Positions 1-7,271 are shown, counted from the first letter of the stretch. The stretch: DNA of 7,891 bases from Clostridia bacterium DTU080 (GCA_001513395.1 LFTP01000219.1:1-7891); one strand, 5' to 3'. Notes: generated from the sequence alone by a model not told the origin. Numbers and translations are program-made.

Positions 1-12
1 CTACCCTCGTAC

Positions 13-31
13 GCTGTTCAGTTGTCAAGGA
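13..31 (-). promoter_or_regulatory. boxA-like element of a probable rRNA operon leader
   Basis: Read on the minus strand this is TCCTTGACAACTGAACAGC. It resembles the CTTTGAAAACTGAACA-type motif that recurs in the leaders and spacers of Bacillota rRNA operons, where boxA recruits Nus factors for antitermination. It lies about 45-60 bases downstream of the predicted start of the proximal promoter and points out of the left edge. The rRNA genes themselves are not in the window, so the assignment rests on motif similarity plus the tandem strong promoters. A leader of another stable-RNA cluster is the main alternative. Confidence 0.6.
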
Positions 32-75
32 CCGACTTCCTGCCTGCGTTAACTCAGTCACTGGCGAGCCACGCA

Positions 76-113
76 GCAAGACTTATCATACATCATTCGC
101 TAACCGACGTCAA
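76..113 (-). promoter_or_regulatory. Proximal sigma-70 promoter (P2) of probable rRNA operon
   Basis: On the minus strand there is a -35 box TTGACG (113-108), a 17-base spacer and a -10 box TATGAT (90-85), close to the sigma-70/sigma-A consensus. An A-rich tract containing seven consecutive A (minus strand, 124-118) lies just upstream of the -35 and could act as an UP element. One base after the -10 box comes AGTCTTGC (83-76), also found at the same distance after the -10 of the distal promoter. The most likely start is the G at about 77. Tandem promoters of this kind are typical of rRNA operons in Bacillota. Confidence 0.8.
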
Positions 114-131
114 GAACTTTTTTTCTTCCGC

Positions 132-163
132 CGGAGCGACTCACAGATCCCGCTCCGTGCGGG
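132..163 (-). other. Overlapping hairpins between the two tandem promoters
   Basis: Two inverted repeats share bases. CGGAGCG and CGCTCCG (132-138 with 151-157) give a perfect 7 bp stem. CCCGC and GCGGG (149-153 with 159-163) give a 5 bp stem. Both cannot form at once because they share positions 151-153. Only transcripts from the distal promoter would contain them. No U-tract follows, so neither is an intrinsic terminator. Confidence 0.4.
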
Positions 164-201
164 CAAGACTGAGTATACCACCGTCCCTCGCTCATCGTCA
201 A
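163..201 (-). promoter_or_regulatory. Distal sigma-70 promoter (P1) of probable rRNA operon
   Basis: On the minus strand there is a -35 box TTGACG (201-196), an 18-base spacer and a -10 box TATACT (177-172). One base later comes AGTCTTGC (170-163), identical in sequence and spacing to the segment after the -10 of the proximal promoter. The likely start is the G near 164. The -35 box is identical to that of the proximal promoter. A T-rich segment (minus strand, about 224-205) lies upstream. The promoter sits between the end of the transporter gene and the left edge and fires leftward. Confidence 0.75.
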
Positions 202-267
202 CACAAACTTCCGTTCAAAAAACACGGTTGGTCAACATCTTCGACATCGCAAGATAGCAGCGGAAAC

Positions 268-927
268 CTACTCACTAGGAAGCATTCCATCTGATCGAGG
301 CTCCTCGAGAGGCGAAACCCGTTTTGCTGACCCTATGGTGAATAGGTAGAAGAACGGAGTGTCAATCAGGGCCAAGACCGCTTTGACGACATATTGGGAG
401 ATAATCATCTCCCCGAGATTGGGGACTTGGCCCCAAAAGGCAATGGTGATGAATATGGCCGTATCCAGAATCTGAGACACCAAGGTCGACATATTGTTCC
501 GAATCCACTTGTGCTTACTCTTCGTCAGCCGTCGCCAATAGTGAAACGCGTACACGTCGTGAGTCTGAGACACCGCATAGGCGGTAAGGCTCGCCAGTAC
601 AAAACGCCAATTCTGTCCCAGCACCGCCAGGAATGCATCCTGCATCTCGGGCATGAAGGGGGCCACCGGCATCAGAGTCGCCAGATAGATCAAACCGGCA
701 GCCAGCAGCTGTGCCAAGAACCCGATCCGTACAATCTCATTGGCTGTCTCTTTTCCGTACAACTCATTGATAACGTCCGTCGCCAGAAACGTCAGTGCAT
801 AAGCCAATACGGCGGCAGGGACCGTCAAATAGCCGAACAGCAAGACCACTTTTCCTGCGATCACATTCGATGTCAGCAAGGAGGTAATGAAAACGACCTG
901 CCACAACAGAAGCTTATTCTGAAACAT
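268..927 (-). CDS. yhhQ: Queuosine precursor transporter, YhhQ/VUT family
   Basis: This 219-residue integral membrane protein belongs to the YhhQ/VUT (DUF165) family, whose members import queuosine precursors such as preQ0 or preQ1 for modification of tRNA wobble positions. About six hydrophobic segments are visible, near residues 8-29, 35-55, 66-88, 106-125, 150-170 and 174-198. Family-type motifs are FLATDVINELYGKETA (47-62), SQTHDVYAFHYWR (120-132) and RNNMSTLVSQILDT (143-156), which carry the conserved charged and polar residues in or near membrane segments. The length is normal for the family. The ATG start is supported by GGAGG seven bases upstream (935-939). The gene is transcribed alone, divergently from the penicillin-binding protein. 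No convincing preQ1 riboswitch was seen upstream. The family call is firm; the exact precursor carried cannot be read from sequence. Confidence 0.9.
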   Translation of the reverse strand: MFQNKLLLWQVVFITSLLTSNVIAGKVVLLFGYLTVPAAVLAYALTFLATDVINELYGKETANEIVRIGFLAQLLAAGLIYLATLMPVAPFMPEMQDAFLAVLGQNWRFVLASLTAYAVSQTHDVYAFHYWRRLTKSKHKWIRNNMSTLVSQILDTAIFITIAFWGQVPNLGEMIISQYVVKAVLALIDTPFFYLFTIGSAKRVSPLEEPRSDGMLPSE

Positions 928-943
928 GTCTTATCCTCCGCCC

Positions 944-976
944 GTATCGGTGGTATAGGTCACTCCCGCCCGATAC
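944..976 (-). other. Inverted repeat next to the transporter ribosome binding site
   Basis: A perfect 7 bp inverted repeat (GTATCGG at 944-950, CCGATAC at 970-976) with a 19-base loop lies directly upstream of the SD (935-939) of the transporter gene. In the mRNA the proximal arm ends four bases before the SD. It could be a leader hairpin or an operator half-site pair; no factor can be named. Confidence 0.35.
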
Positions 977-993
977 CAGGATGTCCAATCAAA

Positions 994-1018
994 GGCCCAC
1001 ACAACCCGGTGTCCGGCC
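994..1018. other. Imperfect hairpin in the divergent intergenic region
   Basis: GGCC (994-997) and ACAC (999-1002) pair with GTGT (1009-1012) and GGCC (1015-1018), giving eight base pairs with a small asymmetric internal loop and a six-base loop. On the minus strand it is followed only by CTTTGATT, so it is a poor terminator. It could be a regulatory site between the divergent transporter and penicillin-binding protein genes. Confidence 0.3.
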
Positions 1019-1029
1019 TGAAAACCCGA

Positions 1030-1059
1030 TCATTGCAGGTCTTCGTCCTATGATACAAT
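1030..1059 (+). promoter_or_regulatory. Possible promoter for the penicillin-binding protein gene
   Basis: A good -10 box, TACAAT (1054-1059), lies about 50 bases upstream of the start codon. The -35 is weaker: TTGCAG (1033-1038) gives a 15-base spacer, and TCATTG (1030-1035) gives 18 bases. The call depends mainly on the -10 box and position. Confidence 0.45.
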
Positions 1060-1100
1060 AGATCAGACGCCACACACCAGATATTGTCTGTCACTGCTTT

Positions 1101-1105
1101 GGAGG
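1101..1105 (+). promoter_or_regulatory. Ribosome binding site of the penicillin-binding protein
   Basis: GGAGG, extending to GGAGGA, lies six bases before the ATG at 1112 and fixes this start. Confidence 0.85.
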
Positions 1106-1111
1106 ACGCAC

Positions 1112-3166
1112 ATGGGGCGCAGGAAACGACGTTTTAGTAGGGCTCGCGCCACACTGCTTGTCTTTTTCGTCTCCATCACAATCGGCGCGCTGGCCGGTGT
1201 CCTAGCCGGCTATGTGAGCAGTGCTCCCACCCTCGCTGAAGTCACTTTCAACCCGAATCTGACCACTTATATATATGACGCAGAAGGCCATGTCTTGGCG
1301 CGCCTTTTCAAAGAGAACCGTGACGCCGTACGTCTGTCACAGATACCGCTCCATATGCGTCAAGCAGTGATCGCCGCTGAAGATGATCGCTTTTACACTC
1401 ACTATGGAATAAACCTGCGTGGCATTTTCCGCGCTCTCATTGTCAACGTCCGAGTCGGAAGCATCCGCCAAGGAGGCAGTACCATAACCCAACAGCTGGC
1501 CAAGAATGCTTTCCTCTCCCATGAACGAACTCTCTCCCGCAAACTGCGGGAACTCCTATGGGCCATTCAGATTGAACGGCGCTATTCAAAAGATGAGATC
1601 TTGGAGGCCTATCTCAACGAGGTGTATTTCGGCCACGGCGCATACGGGGTTGAGGCAGCGGCGAAGTTGTACTTCGGCAAGCGCTGCAACGATCTCACCC
1701 TGCCCGAAGCAGCCTTCCTGGCAGGAGTCATCAACGGCCCTAGCATCTTTTCGCCTTTTATTGATCGGGACGCCGCCGTAAGGCGGCGCAATTACGTGCT
1801 TGAGCGTATGCGTCAGCTTGGCTACATCACAGCCGAGCAAGCTGCGACTGCCGCCCAGTCTCCTTTGCAGACCGTGTCCTTACAACCCTATCAGACCCAG
1901 GCCCCATACTTCGTTGATTATGTGCTTCAGCAGCTGATCGAGCGTTTCGGTGAGCAACGGGTATACACAGGAGGGCTGCGAGTCTATACCACACTCGATT
2001 TGAGGTGGCAACAAGCGGCAGAAAAGGCCTTGCTCTCAGCACTGCCTACATTGAAAATCGATGCCAACGGACTGCGCCAGCCACAAGGAGCTCTACTCGC
2101 CGTGGATCCAAATACCGGAGAGATCAAAGCCATGGTAGGCGGACGCGGCAGCGACAAGTTCAACCGCGCCGTTCAAGCCTACAGACAACCTGGCTCCGCC
2201 ATAAAACCCATACTCTATGCAGCCGCTTTGGAGGCGGGATATACCCCGGCAACGATCATGACAGACGAACCACTGACTCTGAAGATGGGCGATGGCACAA
2301 CCTGGCAGCCTGAGAATCACGACCGCCGCCATCGCGGCGACGTCACACTCCAGGAAGCTTTGGAGGAATCAATCAACGTCGTAGCCGTGAAGTTGTTGCA
2401 AGAGATCGGACCGCGCGAGGTGATCGCCTACGGTAAACGTCTCGGCATATCCTCGTTCGTTGAACAAGGAGAAAAAAACGATCTCAATGCCTCACTGGCG
2501 TTGGGCGGTCTGACTAAAGGAACCTCACCCTTGGAGCTGACCGCCGCCTACATACCCTTTGCCAACGGCGGCACCTACGTAACGCCGTATGCCATATCCA
2601 GAGTCGAAGACAGCGAAGGAACGGTGCTTTATCAGGCAAAATCCGTTACTCGAACGGTGATGGATGAGGCCACCGCCTTCGTAATGACTCAGATGATGAA
2701 AGGCGTCATCGAACGCGGCACCGGACGGCGGGCCGCTATCGGCCGCCCCGCGGCGGGCAAGACAGGCACTGCCTCAGATTACACAAATGCTTGGTTTATC
2801 GGCTACACTCCTCAGCTGATCGCCACCGTGTGGATCGGCAACGACCTGCAACGTGAGCCCATGAGAAGTTCGGCGGGAAATATCGGCAGCAGCCTGGCCG
2901 CTGATATATGGGCCGGTTTCATGAAACAAGTGTTGGTCGACTGTCCGGCGGAAGAGTTCGCTCCGCCCGAAACGGGTGTCATCGGTCCGCTGGCTATCGA
3001 TCGGACCAACGGTCTGTTGGTAGAGCCGGATTGTCCTTTGCCGGATTCGGAATCAATACACGTATACTTCCTCGAAGACTCCGCGCCGCAGGCAATCACG
3101 CCTCGATGTCAAAACTCGACGATCGTCACTCCCGACCCGCCTTCGCCAGGTTCCCCCTCGCGATAA
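1112..3166 (+). CDS. Class A penicillin-binding protein (PBP1A family), bifunctional
   Basis: This 684-residue membrane-anchored enzyme polymerises lipid II into glycan strands (GT51 domain) and cross-links them by transpeptidation outside the membrane. A basic N-terminus (GRRKRRFSRAR) precedes one hydrophobic anchor at about 13-34. Glycosyltransferase motifs are AAEDDRFYTHYG (88-99, with catalytic Glu90), GGSTITQQLAKN (121-132), ILEAYLNEVYFGHGAYG (163-179) and LPEAAFLAGVINGPSIFSP (197-215). The transpeptidase domain spans about 325-605 and has all three signature motifs: SAIK (Ser362-Lys365), SIN (420-422) and KTGT (550-553). Both activities therefore look intact. The C-terminal tail (about 610-684) is proline-rich at its end and has no recognised domain. 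The last 18 residues are encoded opposite mutS2. The gene stands alone in its direction. The subclass name (ponA- or pbpF-like) cannot be settled from sequence alone. Confidence 0.95.
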   Translation: MGRRKRRFSRARATLLVFFVSITIGALAGVLAGYVSSAPTLAEVTFNPNLTTYIYDAEGHVLARLFKENRDAVRLSQIPLHMRQAVIAAEDDRFYTHYGINLRGIFRALIVNVRVGSIRQGGSTITQQLAKNAFLSHERTLSRKLRELLWAIQIERRYSKDEILEAYLNEVYFGHGAYGVEAAAKLYFGKRCNDLTLPEAAFLAGVINGPSIFSPFIDRDAAVRRRNYVLERMRQLGYITAEQAATAAQSPLQTVSLQPYQTQAPYFVDYVLQQLIERFGEQRVYTGGLRVYTTLDLRWQQAAEKALLSALPTLKIDANGLRQPQGALLAVDPNTGEIKAMVGGRGSDKFNRAVQAYRQPGSAIKPILYAAALEAGYTPATIMTDEPLTLKMGDGTTWQPENHDRRHRGDVTLQEALEESINVVAVKLLQEIGPREVIAYGKRLGISSFVEQGEKNDLNASLALGGLTKGTSPLELTAAYIPFANGGTYVTPYAISRVEDSEGTVLYQAKSVTRTVMDEATAFVMTQMMKGVIERGTGRRAAIGRPAAGKTGTASDYTNAWFIGYTPQLIATVWIGNDLQREPMRSSAGNIGSSLAADIWAGFMKQVLVDCPAEEFAPPETGVIGPLAIDRTNGLLVEPDCPLPDSESIHVYFLEDSAPQAITPRCQNSTIVTPDPPSPGSPSR

Positions 3167-5496
3167 GCCTTGACTTGAGGCAACCCCTGCAAATGTTCAC
3201 GGATCGCCTGGCGCAAGGCTCCTGTTCCCTTGCCGTGAATGATACGAACCCGGGGAATACCGCTCAGCATGCAATCATCGATGTATTTGTCGACCTCGTC
3301 CAAGGCTTCTTCCACCGTCTTGCCCCGAAGGTCCAATTCGGTGGCAATCGTCGTCGACTTGGCACGGGCCAAAACGGCCATGGAGCTTTTTTGCGTCTCA
3401 GTGCGCCGCGTCGGGGCCAGTTTTTCCACATCTGATCTCATCAACGACAGGCGCATAATTCCAGCCTGAACCAAGATCCGATCGTCTTGATCAGGTTCAG
3501 CCAGCACCACCGCTTCCTGACCGAGACTGCGAATACGCACGGTATCCCCTTTGCGCAAAGGTTCGGAACCGGTTTTCGCTTTCTCCGGGACGATCTCGGG
3601 CTGCAGAGGCTCGGCCTCGCGCAGGCTCAACTGTCTTTCGACGATCTGCTCACGAGCTCGTTGAGCGGCTCGCTCCAGATCCGCCTGCTGATTGCGGCGC
3701 AGCTCGCCGATCAACTGCTCTAGTTCTTTGCGTCCCTCCGCCAGCATGTGCTCGGCTTGCCGACGAGCCTGATCAAGGATCTCTTGACGGCGCCTTTGCA
3801 AGTTAGAGAAAGCCTGGTCATATCGATCACGAAGTGCTTGCATTTCCGCGCGCAAACGAGCCGCCTCTTCACGATCTCTGACGGCTTGCCGTCTGTTCTC
3901 CTCTACCGTCCGTATGAGCTCCTCCACCGTGATCTCCTCTTGGGTAAGCCGGGCTTTGGCTCTTTCTACAATGCTCTCCGCTAGCCCCAAACGTCGAGCA
4001 ATAGCGAATGCATTGCTACTGCCGGCCACCCCGATGGCCAGGCGGAACGTCGGCTGCAGTGTCTCGATATCGAACTCCACACTGGCGTTTTCCGCTGCCG
4101 GCTCCGTGAAGGCGAAGGACTTGAGTTCGCTGTAATGGGTAGTCGCCACGGTGCGACAGCCCAAGTCTATCAGGTACTCCAGAATGGACATGGCCAGGGC
4201 CGCCCCCTCGGTGGGATCGGTCCCCGCACCGAGCTCATCCAAAAGCACCAATGAATTGCTCGTAGCCCGCTCCAAAATGCGGACTATGTTACTCATATGC
4301 GAGGAGAACGTGCTCAGGTTCTGTTCAATGCTCTGTTCGTCACCGATATCCGCATATATGCCATCAAACACAGCCAGCTCGGTTCCACCTTGGGCCGGAA
4401 CGTGCAAACCGGCCTGGCTCATAAGCGCAAACAAGCCCACGGTCTTTAAGGTTACCGTCTTACCCCCGGTGTTGGGTCCGGTAATGATCAGAGCCAAAAA
4501 CTCTCGTCCCAACCAGACGTCGATGGGCACCACCCGTCCGGTCAGCAGCGGATGCCGCCCGGAGAGAATAGAAACCCAACCGTCTTGCCTAATCTCAGGT
4601 TCCGTACAGTTCCACTCCAAAGAGAGCCGACCCTTGGCAAAGATGAAATCCAATTCCCCCGCGATCTCGACACTGCGCCGTACAGCGACGGACTCTTGGC
4701 CCACGGCATCGCTCAGTTCGTTAAGAATCCGCTTGATCTCCCCTTGCTCCTCGGCTTCCACCCGACGAATCTCATTGTTCAGTTCGACGATAGCCATCGG
4801 CTCGACAAACAACGTGGCTCCGCTACCTGACTGATCGTGGACGATACCGGGCAACGATGATCGATATTCCTGTTTGACCGGTAGGACATACCGCCCGTTA
4901 CGGAGGGTGATCAGATTGTCCTGCAAGATCTTCTGTGCAGATGCGGAACGCAGAATCGCCTCGAGTTTATCTCGCACCCGCCCCTGCAGTGTTCGCAACT
5001 GCTGTCGAATGCGAGCCAAAGTGGGACTCGCCGCGTCGACGACTTCGCCCTCGGGGCCGATACACCGCCCGATTTCCTGCTCCAGGTGCAAGAATACATC
5101 CATGGAGCGAGCGCGTTCGGCCAGTAAGGATGTTGCGCCTTCTGTAAGTCCGGCCAATACGTTTCCTTCATGACGAAGCAGATAGGCACGCAGCAGTCTG
5201 ATGCAACGTAATGTGTCGGCTATTTCCAGCAGTTGCTCGGGCAATAGCATTCCTCCGGCCGCTGCCCGAATCAGCAACGGACGGATATCATGCAAGCCGC
5301 CAAGGGGAACACCGGCGTCCACCTCCAACAGACGAACCGCCTCGGTGGTCTCTTGTTGCCATTCCCGGATGAGATTGACGTCGCTGACCGGGGACAGCTT
5401 AAGGGCCATTTCCTTTCCCAGACTGGATGCCCCGTACTCGGCAAGACGTCGACGTATCTTATCGAATTCTAACACCCGTAGCGTCCGCTCATCCAA
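3109..5496 (-). CDS. mutS2: MutS2 family ATPase with C-terminal Smr domain
   Basis: MutS2 proteins are dimeric MutS-like ATPases that lack mismatch-recognition domains. In relatives they restrain or promote recombination, and in Bacillus subtilis act on collided ribosomes. I place the start at TTG 5496, giving 795 residues beginning DERTLRVLEFDKI, the usual N-terminus of the family. An almost perfect SD (AGGGGGTGA, 5509-5501) sits four bases upstream and contains the polX stop codon. An in-frame ATG at 5550 would add 18 atypical residues and overlap polX by 50 bases. Domains in the 795-residue numbering: MutS core; Walker A GPNTGGKT (340-347); Walker B SLVLLDELGAGTDP (415-428); H-loop TTHYSELK (452-459); charged coiled coil about 508-625; a KOW-like segment about 645-690; Smr domain about 717-795 with LDLRG (721-725) and HGKGTGALR (754-762). 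It is the last gene of the zapA-polX-mutS2 operon. Its 3' end overlaps the convergent penicillin-binding protein gene by 58 bases. Confidence 0.95.
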   Translation of the reverse strand: MDERTLRVLEFDKIRRRLAEYGASSLGKEMALKLSPVSDVNLIREWQQETTEAVRLLEVDAGVPLGGLHDIRPLLIRAAAGGMLLPEQLLEIADTLRCIRLLRAYLLRHEGNVLAGLTEGATSLLAERARSMDVFLHLEQEIGRCIGPEGEVVDAASPTLARIRQQLRTLQGRVRDKLEAILRSASAQKILQDNLITLRNGRYVLPVKQEYRSSLPGIVHDQSGSGATLFVEPMAIVELNNEIRRVEAEEQGEIKRILNELSDAVGQESVAVRRSVEIAGELDFIFAKGRLSLEWNCTEPEIRQDGWVSILSGRHPLLTGRVVPIDVWLGREFLALIITGPNTGGKTVTLKTVGLFALMSQAGLHVPAQGGTELAVFDGIYADIGDEQSIEQNLSTFSSHMSNIVRILERATSNSLVLLDELGAGTDPTEGAALAMSILEYLIDLGCRTVATTHYSELKSFAFTEPAAENASVEFDIETLQPTFRLAIGVAGSSNAFAIARRLGLAESIVERAKARLTQEEITVEELIRTVEENRRQAVRDREEAARLRAEMQALRDRYDQAFSNLQRRRQEILDQARRQAEHMLAEGRKELEQLIGELRRNQQADLERAAQRAREQIVERQLSLREAEPLQPEIVPEKAKTGSEPLRKGDTVRIRSLGQEAVVLAEPDQDDRILVQAGIMRLSLMRSDVEKLAPTRRTETQKSSMAVLARAKSTTIATELDLRGKTVEEALDEVDKYIDDCMLSGIPRVRIIHGKGTGALRQAIREHLQGLPQVKAYREGEPGEGGSGVTIVEF

Positions 5497-5511
5497 CGCC
5501 TCACCCCCTCT
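5497..5511 (-). promoter_or_regulatory. Ribosome binding site deciding the mutS2 TTG start
   Basis: The minus strand reads AGAGGGGGTGAGGCG directly before TTG 5496. AGGGGGTGA matches eight of nine bases of AGGAGGTGA at optimal spacing. The TGA inside it (5503-5501) is the polX stop codon, so termination of polX and initiation of mutS2 are only four bases apart, which suggests translational coupling. Confidence 0.85.
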
Positions 5512-7237
5512 GTCCGTCGCCTTTTTGAGCAAGTTGCTCCAACAGATCATCCAAAGCTCGAGTGTTCAACACGGAATCAGGCTCCAACCAGCCTCTGCGG
5601 GCCACACCCAGTCCGTAATCCAGATAATCCAGCTCGGATACATCATGCGCATCCGTGTTGATGGCCAAAAAGGCCCCGGCTGCGGCCGCTTGTCGCGCCT
5701 GTTCGGCACTGAGATCCAGCCGATCGGGCGAAGCGTTGATCTCCAGAGCCGTTCCGGTAGCTGCCGCGATCCGGATCAGCTCATCGACGTCGATGTCACT
5801 CGGTCCGCGGCGGCCTAACAGACGCCCCGTCGGATGACCAATAATGTGCACGTAAGGATGCTCCATGGCCGCCTTGAGGCGCTGCATCAACTGAGCACGT
5901 TCCTGGCGCAAACCGGAATGCAAAGAAGCGATGACTACCGTTCTTTTTCGGAGCACCTCATCTGGAAGGTCCAAAGAGCCGTCTGAGAGAATGTCAACCT
6001 CTACTCCCGGCAAAAGCCGAGCACCGATACCCCGGTCATTGATCCTTGCTATCTCGGCGTCGCGAGCGTCGAGTTGCTCAGGCGTCAAACCCCCGGCTAT
6101 CCCCAATGACTGTGAATGATCGCATATAGCCACATAACGCAAGCCCCGTTGCGCAGCGGAGCGCGCAATCTCCTCGAGCGTAGCAACACCGTCACTCCAG
6201 TCGGAATGCACGTGCAGGTCACCCATGATATCGCCTCGACTCACCAGACGGGGCAGTCTCCCCTTCGAGGCGGCCTGGATCTCGCCGGTATCCTCACGCA
6301 ATTCAGGAGGGATGTACGTCAACCCGAGCATGGCATAGAACTCTTCTTCGCTGGCAGGCTCGAGGCGTTCCCTCGTTTCTTGACAAAGAATGCCATACTC
6401 GCTGATCGAAAGGCCCTTTTCCAGCGCCAGTGACCGTAAGGCGACATTGTGTGCCTGAGATCCGGTGAAATGATGCAACGCACTGATGAAGGCAGTCGGA
6501 GTGACGAGCCGCACGTCGACCTGCAATCCTCCGTGCAGCATCACACTTACTTTAGTATCTCCTCCGGCCAGCACCCGCTCCACCATGGTCAAGCGAGTAA
6601 GATACTGCCGCACACTCCCGGGATCCTCCGTGGCGACCACAATATCGACATCGCCGACCGTTTCACGCCTACGGCGTATGCTGCCCGCTATTTCAGCTCT
6701 GCTAACCTCAGGCAGCGACCGCAATCCGCGCAATAACTCATTGGCCAAAGATAAAGCCTCGTGCAAAGGTCTGCGATCTCTATACCCTGCCATTTCCTTG
6801 AGTCCCAACGCAATACTGGCTTCGGTCTTTGGCCCGATTCCTTTGAGACCCCGCAGACGCTGTTGAGCGAGTGCTTCCTCCAGCCCGGCCAGATCTCGGA
6901 TACCCAGTTCTCTAAACAGACGCGCGGCAAGTCTAGGCCCTATGCCGGGCACACGCGTCAGCTCCATAAGTGATGAAGGAATCTCCTGACGCAACTCATC
7001 AAGCGCCTGTATCTTGCCGGTGTGGACATACTCCGTGATCTTGGCAGCAAGCGCGCTGCCGATTCCCTCAAGCTGAGACACCTCACCAGTCTCAACTAAC
7101 GAGGCCACATCAGTCGTCATAGCTTCCATGAGCTGAGCCGCTCGGCGATAAGCCCGGATCTTGAAGGGGTTTTCTCCCTTGAACTCGAGTAAATCAGCTA
7201 TCTCTGAGAAGGCGGCCGCTATTTCCAGATTTATCAA
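5501..7237 (-). CDS. polX: DNA polymerase X family protein with PHP domain (PolX)
   Basis: This 578-residue protein matches bacterial PolX in length and domain order. In characterised relatives such as B. subtilis PolX it is a gap-filling repair polymerase with a metal-dependent 3'-5' exonuclease in the PHP domain. Helix-hairpin-helix motifs occur at LEGIGSALAAKI (56-67), VPGIGPRLAARL (96-107) and LKGIGPKTEASI (131-142). The nucleotidyltransferase site has GSIRRRRETVGDVDIV (185-200) with Asp196 and Asp198, plus Asp241 in VDVRLV. The PHP metal ligands appear complete: DLHVHSDWSDG (340-350), CDH (372-374), GVEVD (411-415), SLHSG (438-442), IGHP (466-469) and NTDAH (527-531). Both activities therefore look intact. 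The start is TTG at 7237, with AAGGAG (7254-7249) 11 bases upstream, a slightly long spacing. It lies 34 bases after zapA and four bases before mutS2. Confidence 0.95.
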   Translation of the reverse strand: MINLEIAAAFSEIADLLEFKGENPFKIRAYRRAAQLMEAMTTDVASLVETGEVSQLEGIGSALAAKITEYVHTGKIQALDELRQEIPSSLMELTRVPGIGPRLAARLFRELGIRDLAGLEEALAQQRLRGLKGIGPKTEASIALGLKEMAGYRDRRPLHEALSLANELLRGLRSLPEVSRAEIAGSIRRRRETVGDVDIVVATEDPGSVRQYLTRLTMVERVLAGGDTKVSVMLHGGLQVDVRLVTPTAFISALHHFTGSQAHNVALRSLALEKGLSISEYGILCQETRERLEPASEEEFYAMLGLTYIPPELREDTGEIQAASKGRLPRLVSRGDIMGDLHVHSDWSDGVATLEEIARSAAQRGLRYVAICDHSQSLGIAGGLTPEQLDARDAEIARINDRGIGARLLPGVEVDILSDGSLDLPDEVLRKRTVVIASLHSGLRQERAQLMQRLKAAMEHPYVHIIGHPTGRLLGRRGPSDIDVDELIRIAAATGTALEINASPDRLDLSAEQARQAAAAGAFLAINTDAHDVSELDYLDYGLGVARRGWLEPDSVLNTRALDDLLEQLAQKGDGQRG

Positions 7238-7248
7238 GACAGAGTCCG

Positions 7249-7254
7249 CTCCTT
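7249..7254 (-). promoter_or_regulatory. Ribosome binding site of polX
   Basis: AAGGAG on the minus strand, 11 bases before the TTG at 7237. The spacing is longer than optimal, but no better start is in frame nearby, and the protein from this TTG begins like other PolX proteins. Confidence 0.65.
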
Positions 7255-7271
7255 GTTGGCGGGCACCCGAC

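Noticed and set aside
928..1020. preQ1 riboswitch ahead of the transporter gene
   Set aside because: The expected C-rich loop and A-rich tail of the class I aptamer are absent, and I could not lay out a class II or III fold by eye.
394..1053. Long open frame (219 codons) on the plus strand opposite the transporter gene
   Set aside because: It starts with TTG, has no SD, and its protein is rich in Gln, His and Arg with no recognisable domain. The membrane-protein frame on the other strand has clear family motifs and a good SD.
3167..3181. GCCT/AGGC hairpin immediately after the penicillin-binding protein stop codon as a terminator
   Set aside because: The stem is only four base pairs and no T-tract follows. 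It also lies within the mutS2 coding region.
4151..4834. Open frame of 227 codons on the plus strand opposite mutS2
   Set aside because: It is antisense to the conserved ATPase region of mutS2, has a Ser/Arg/Pro-rich composition with no recognisable domain, and no SD was seen.
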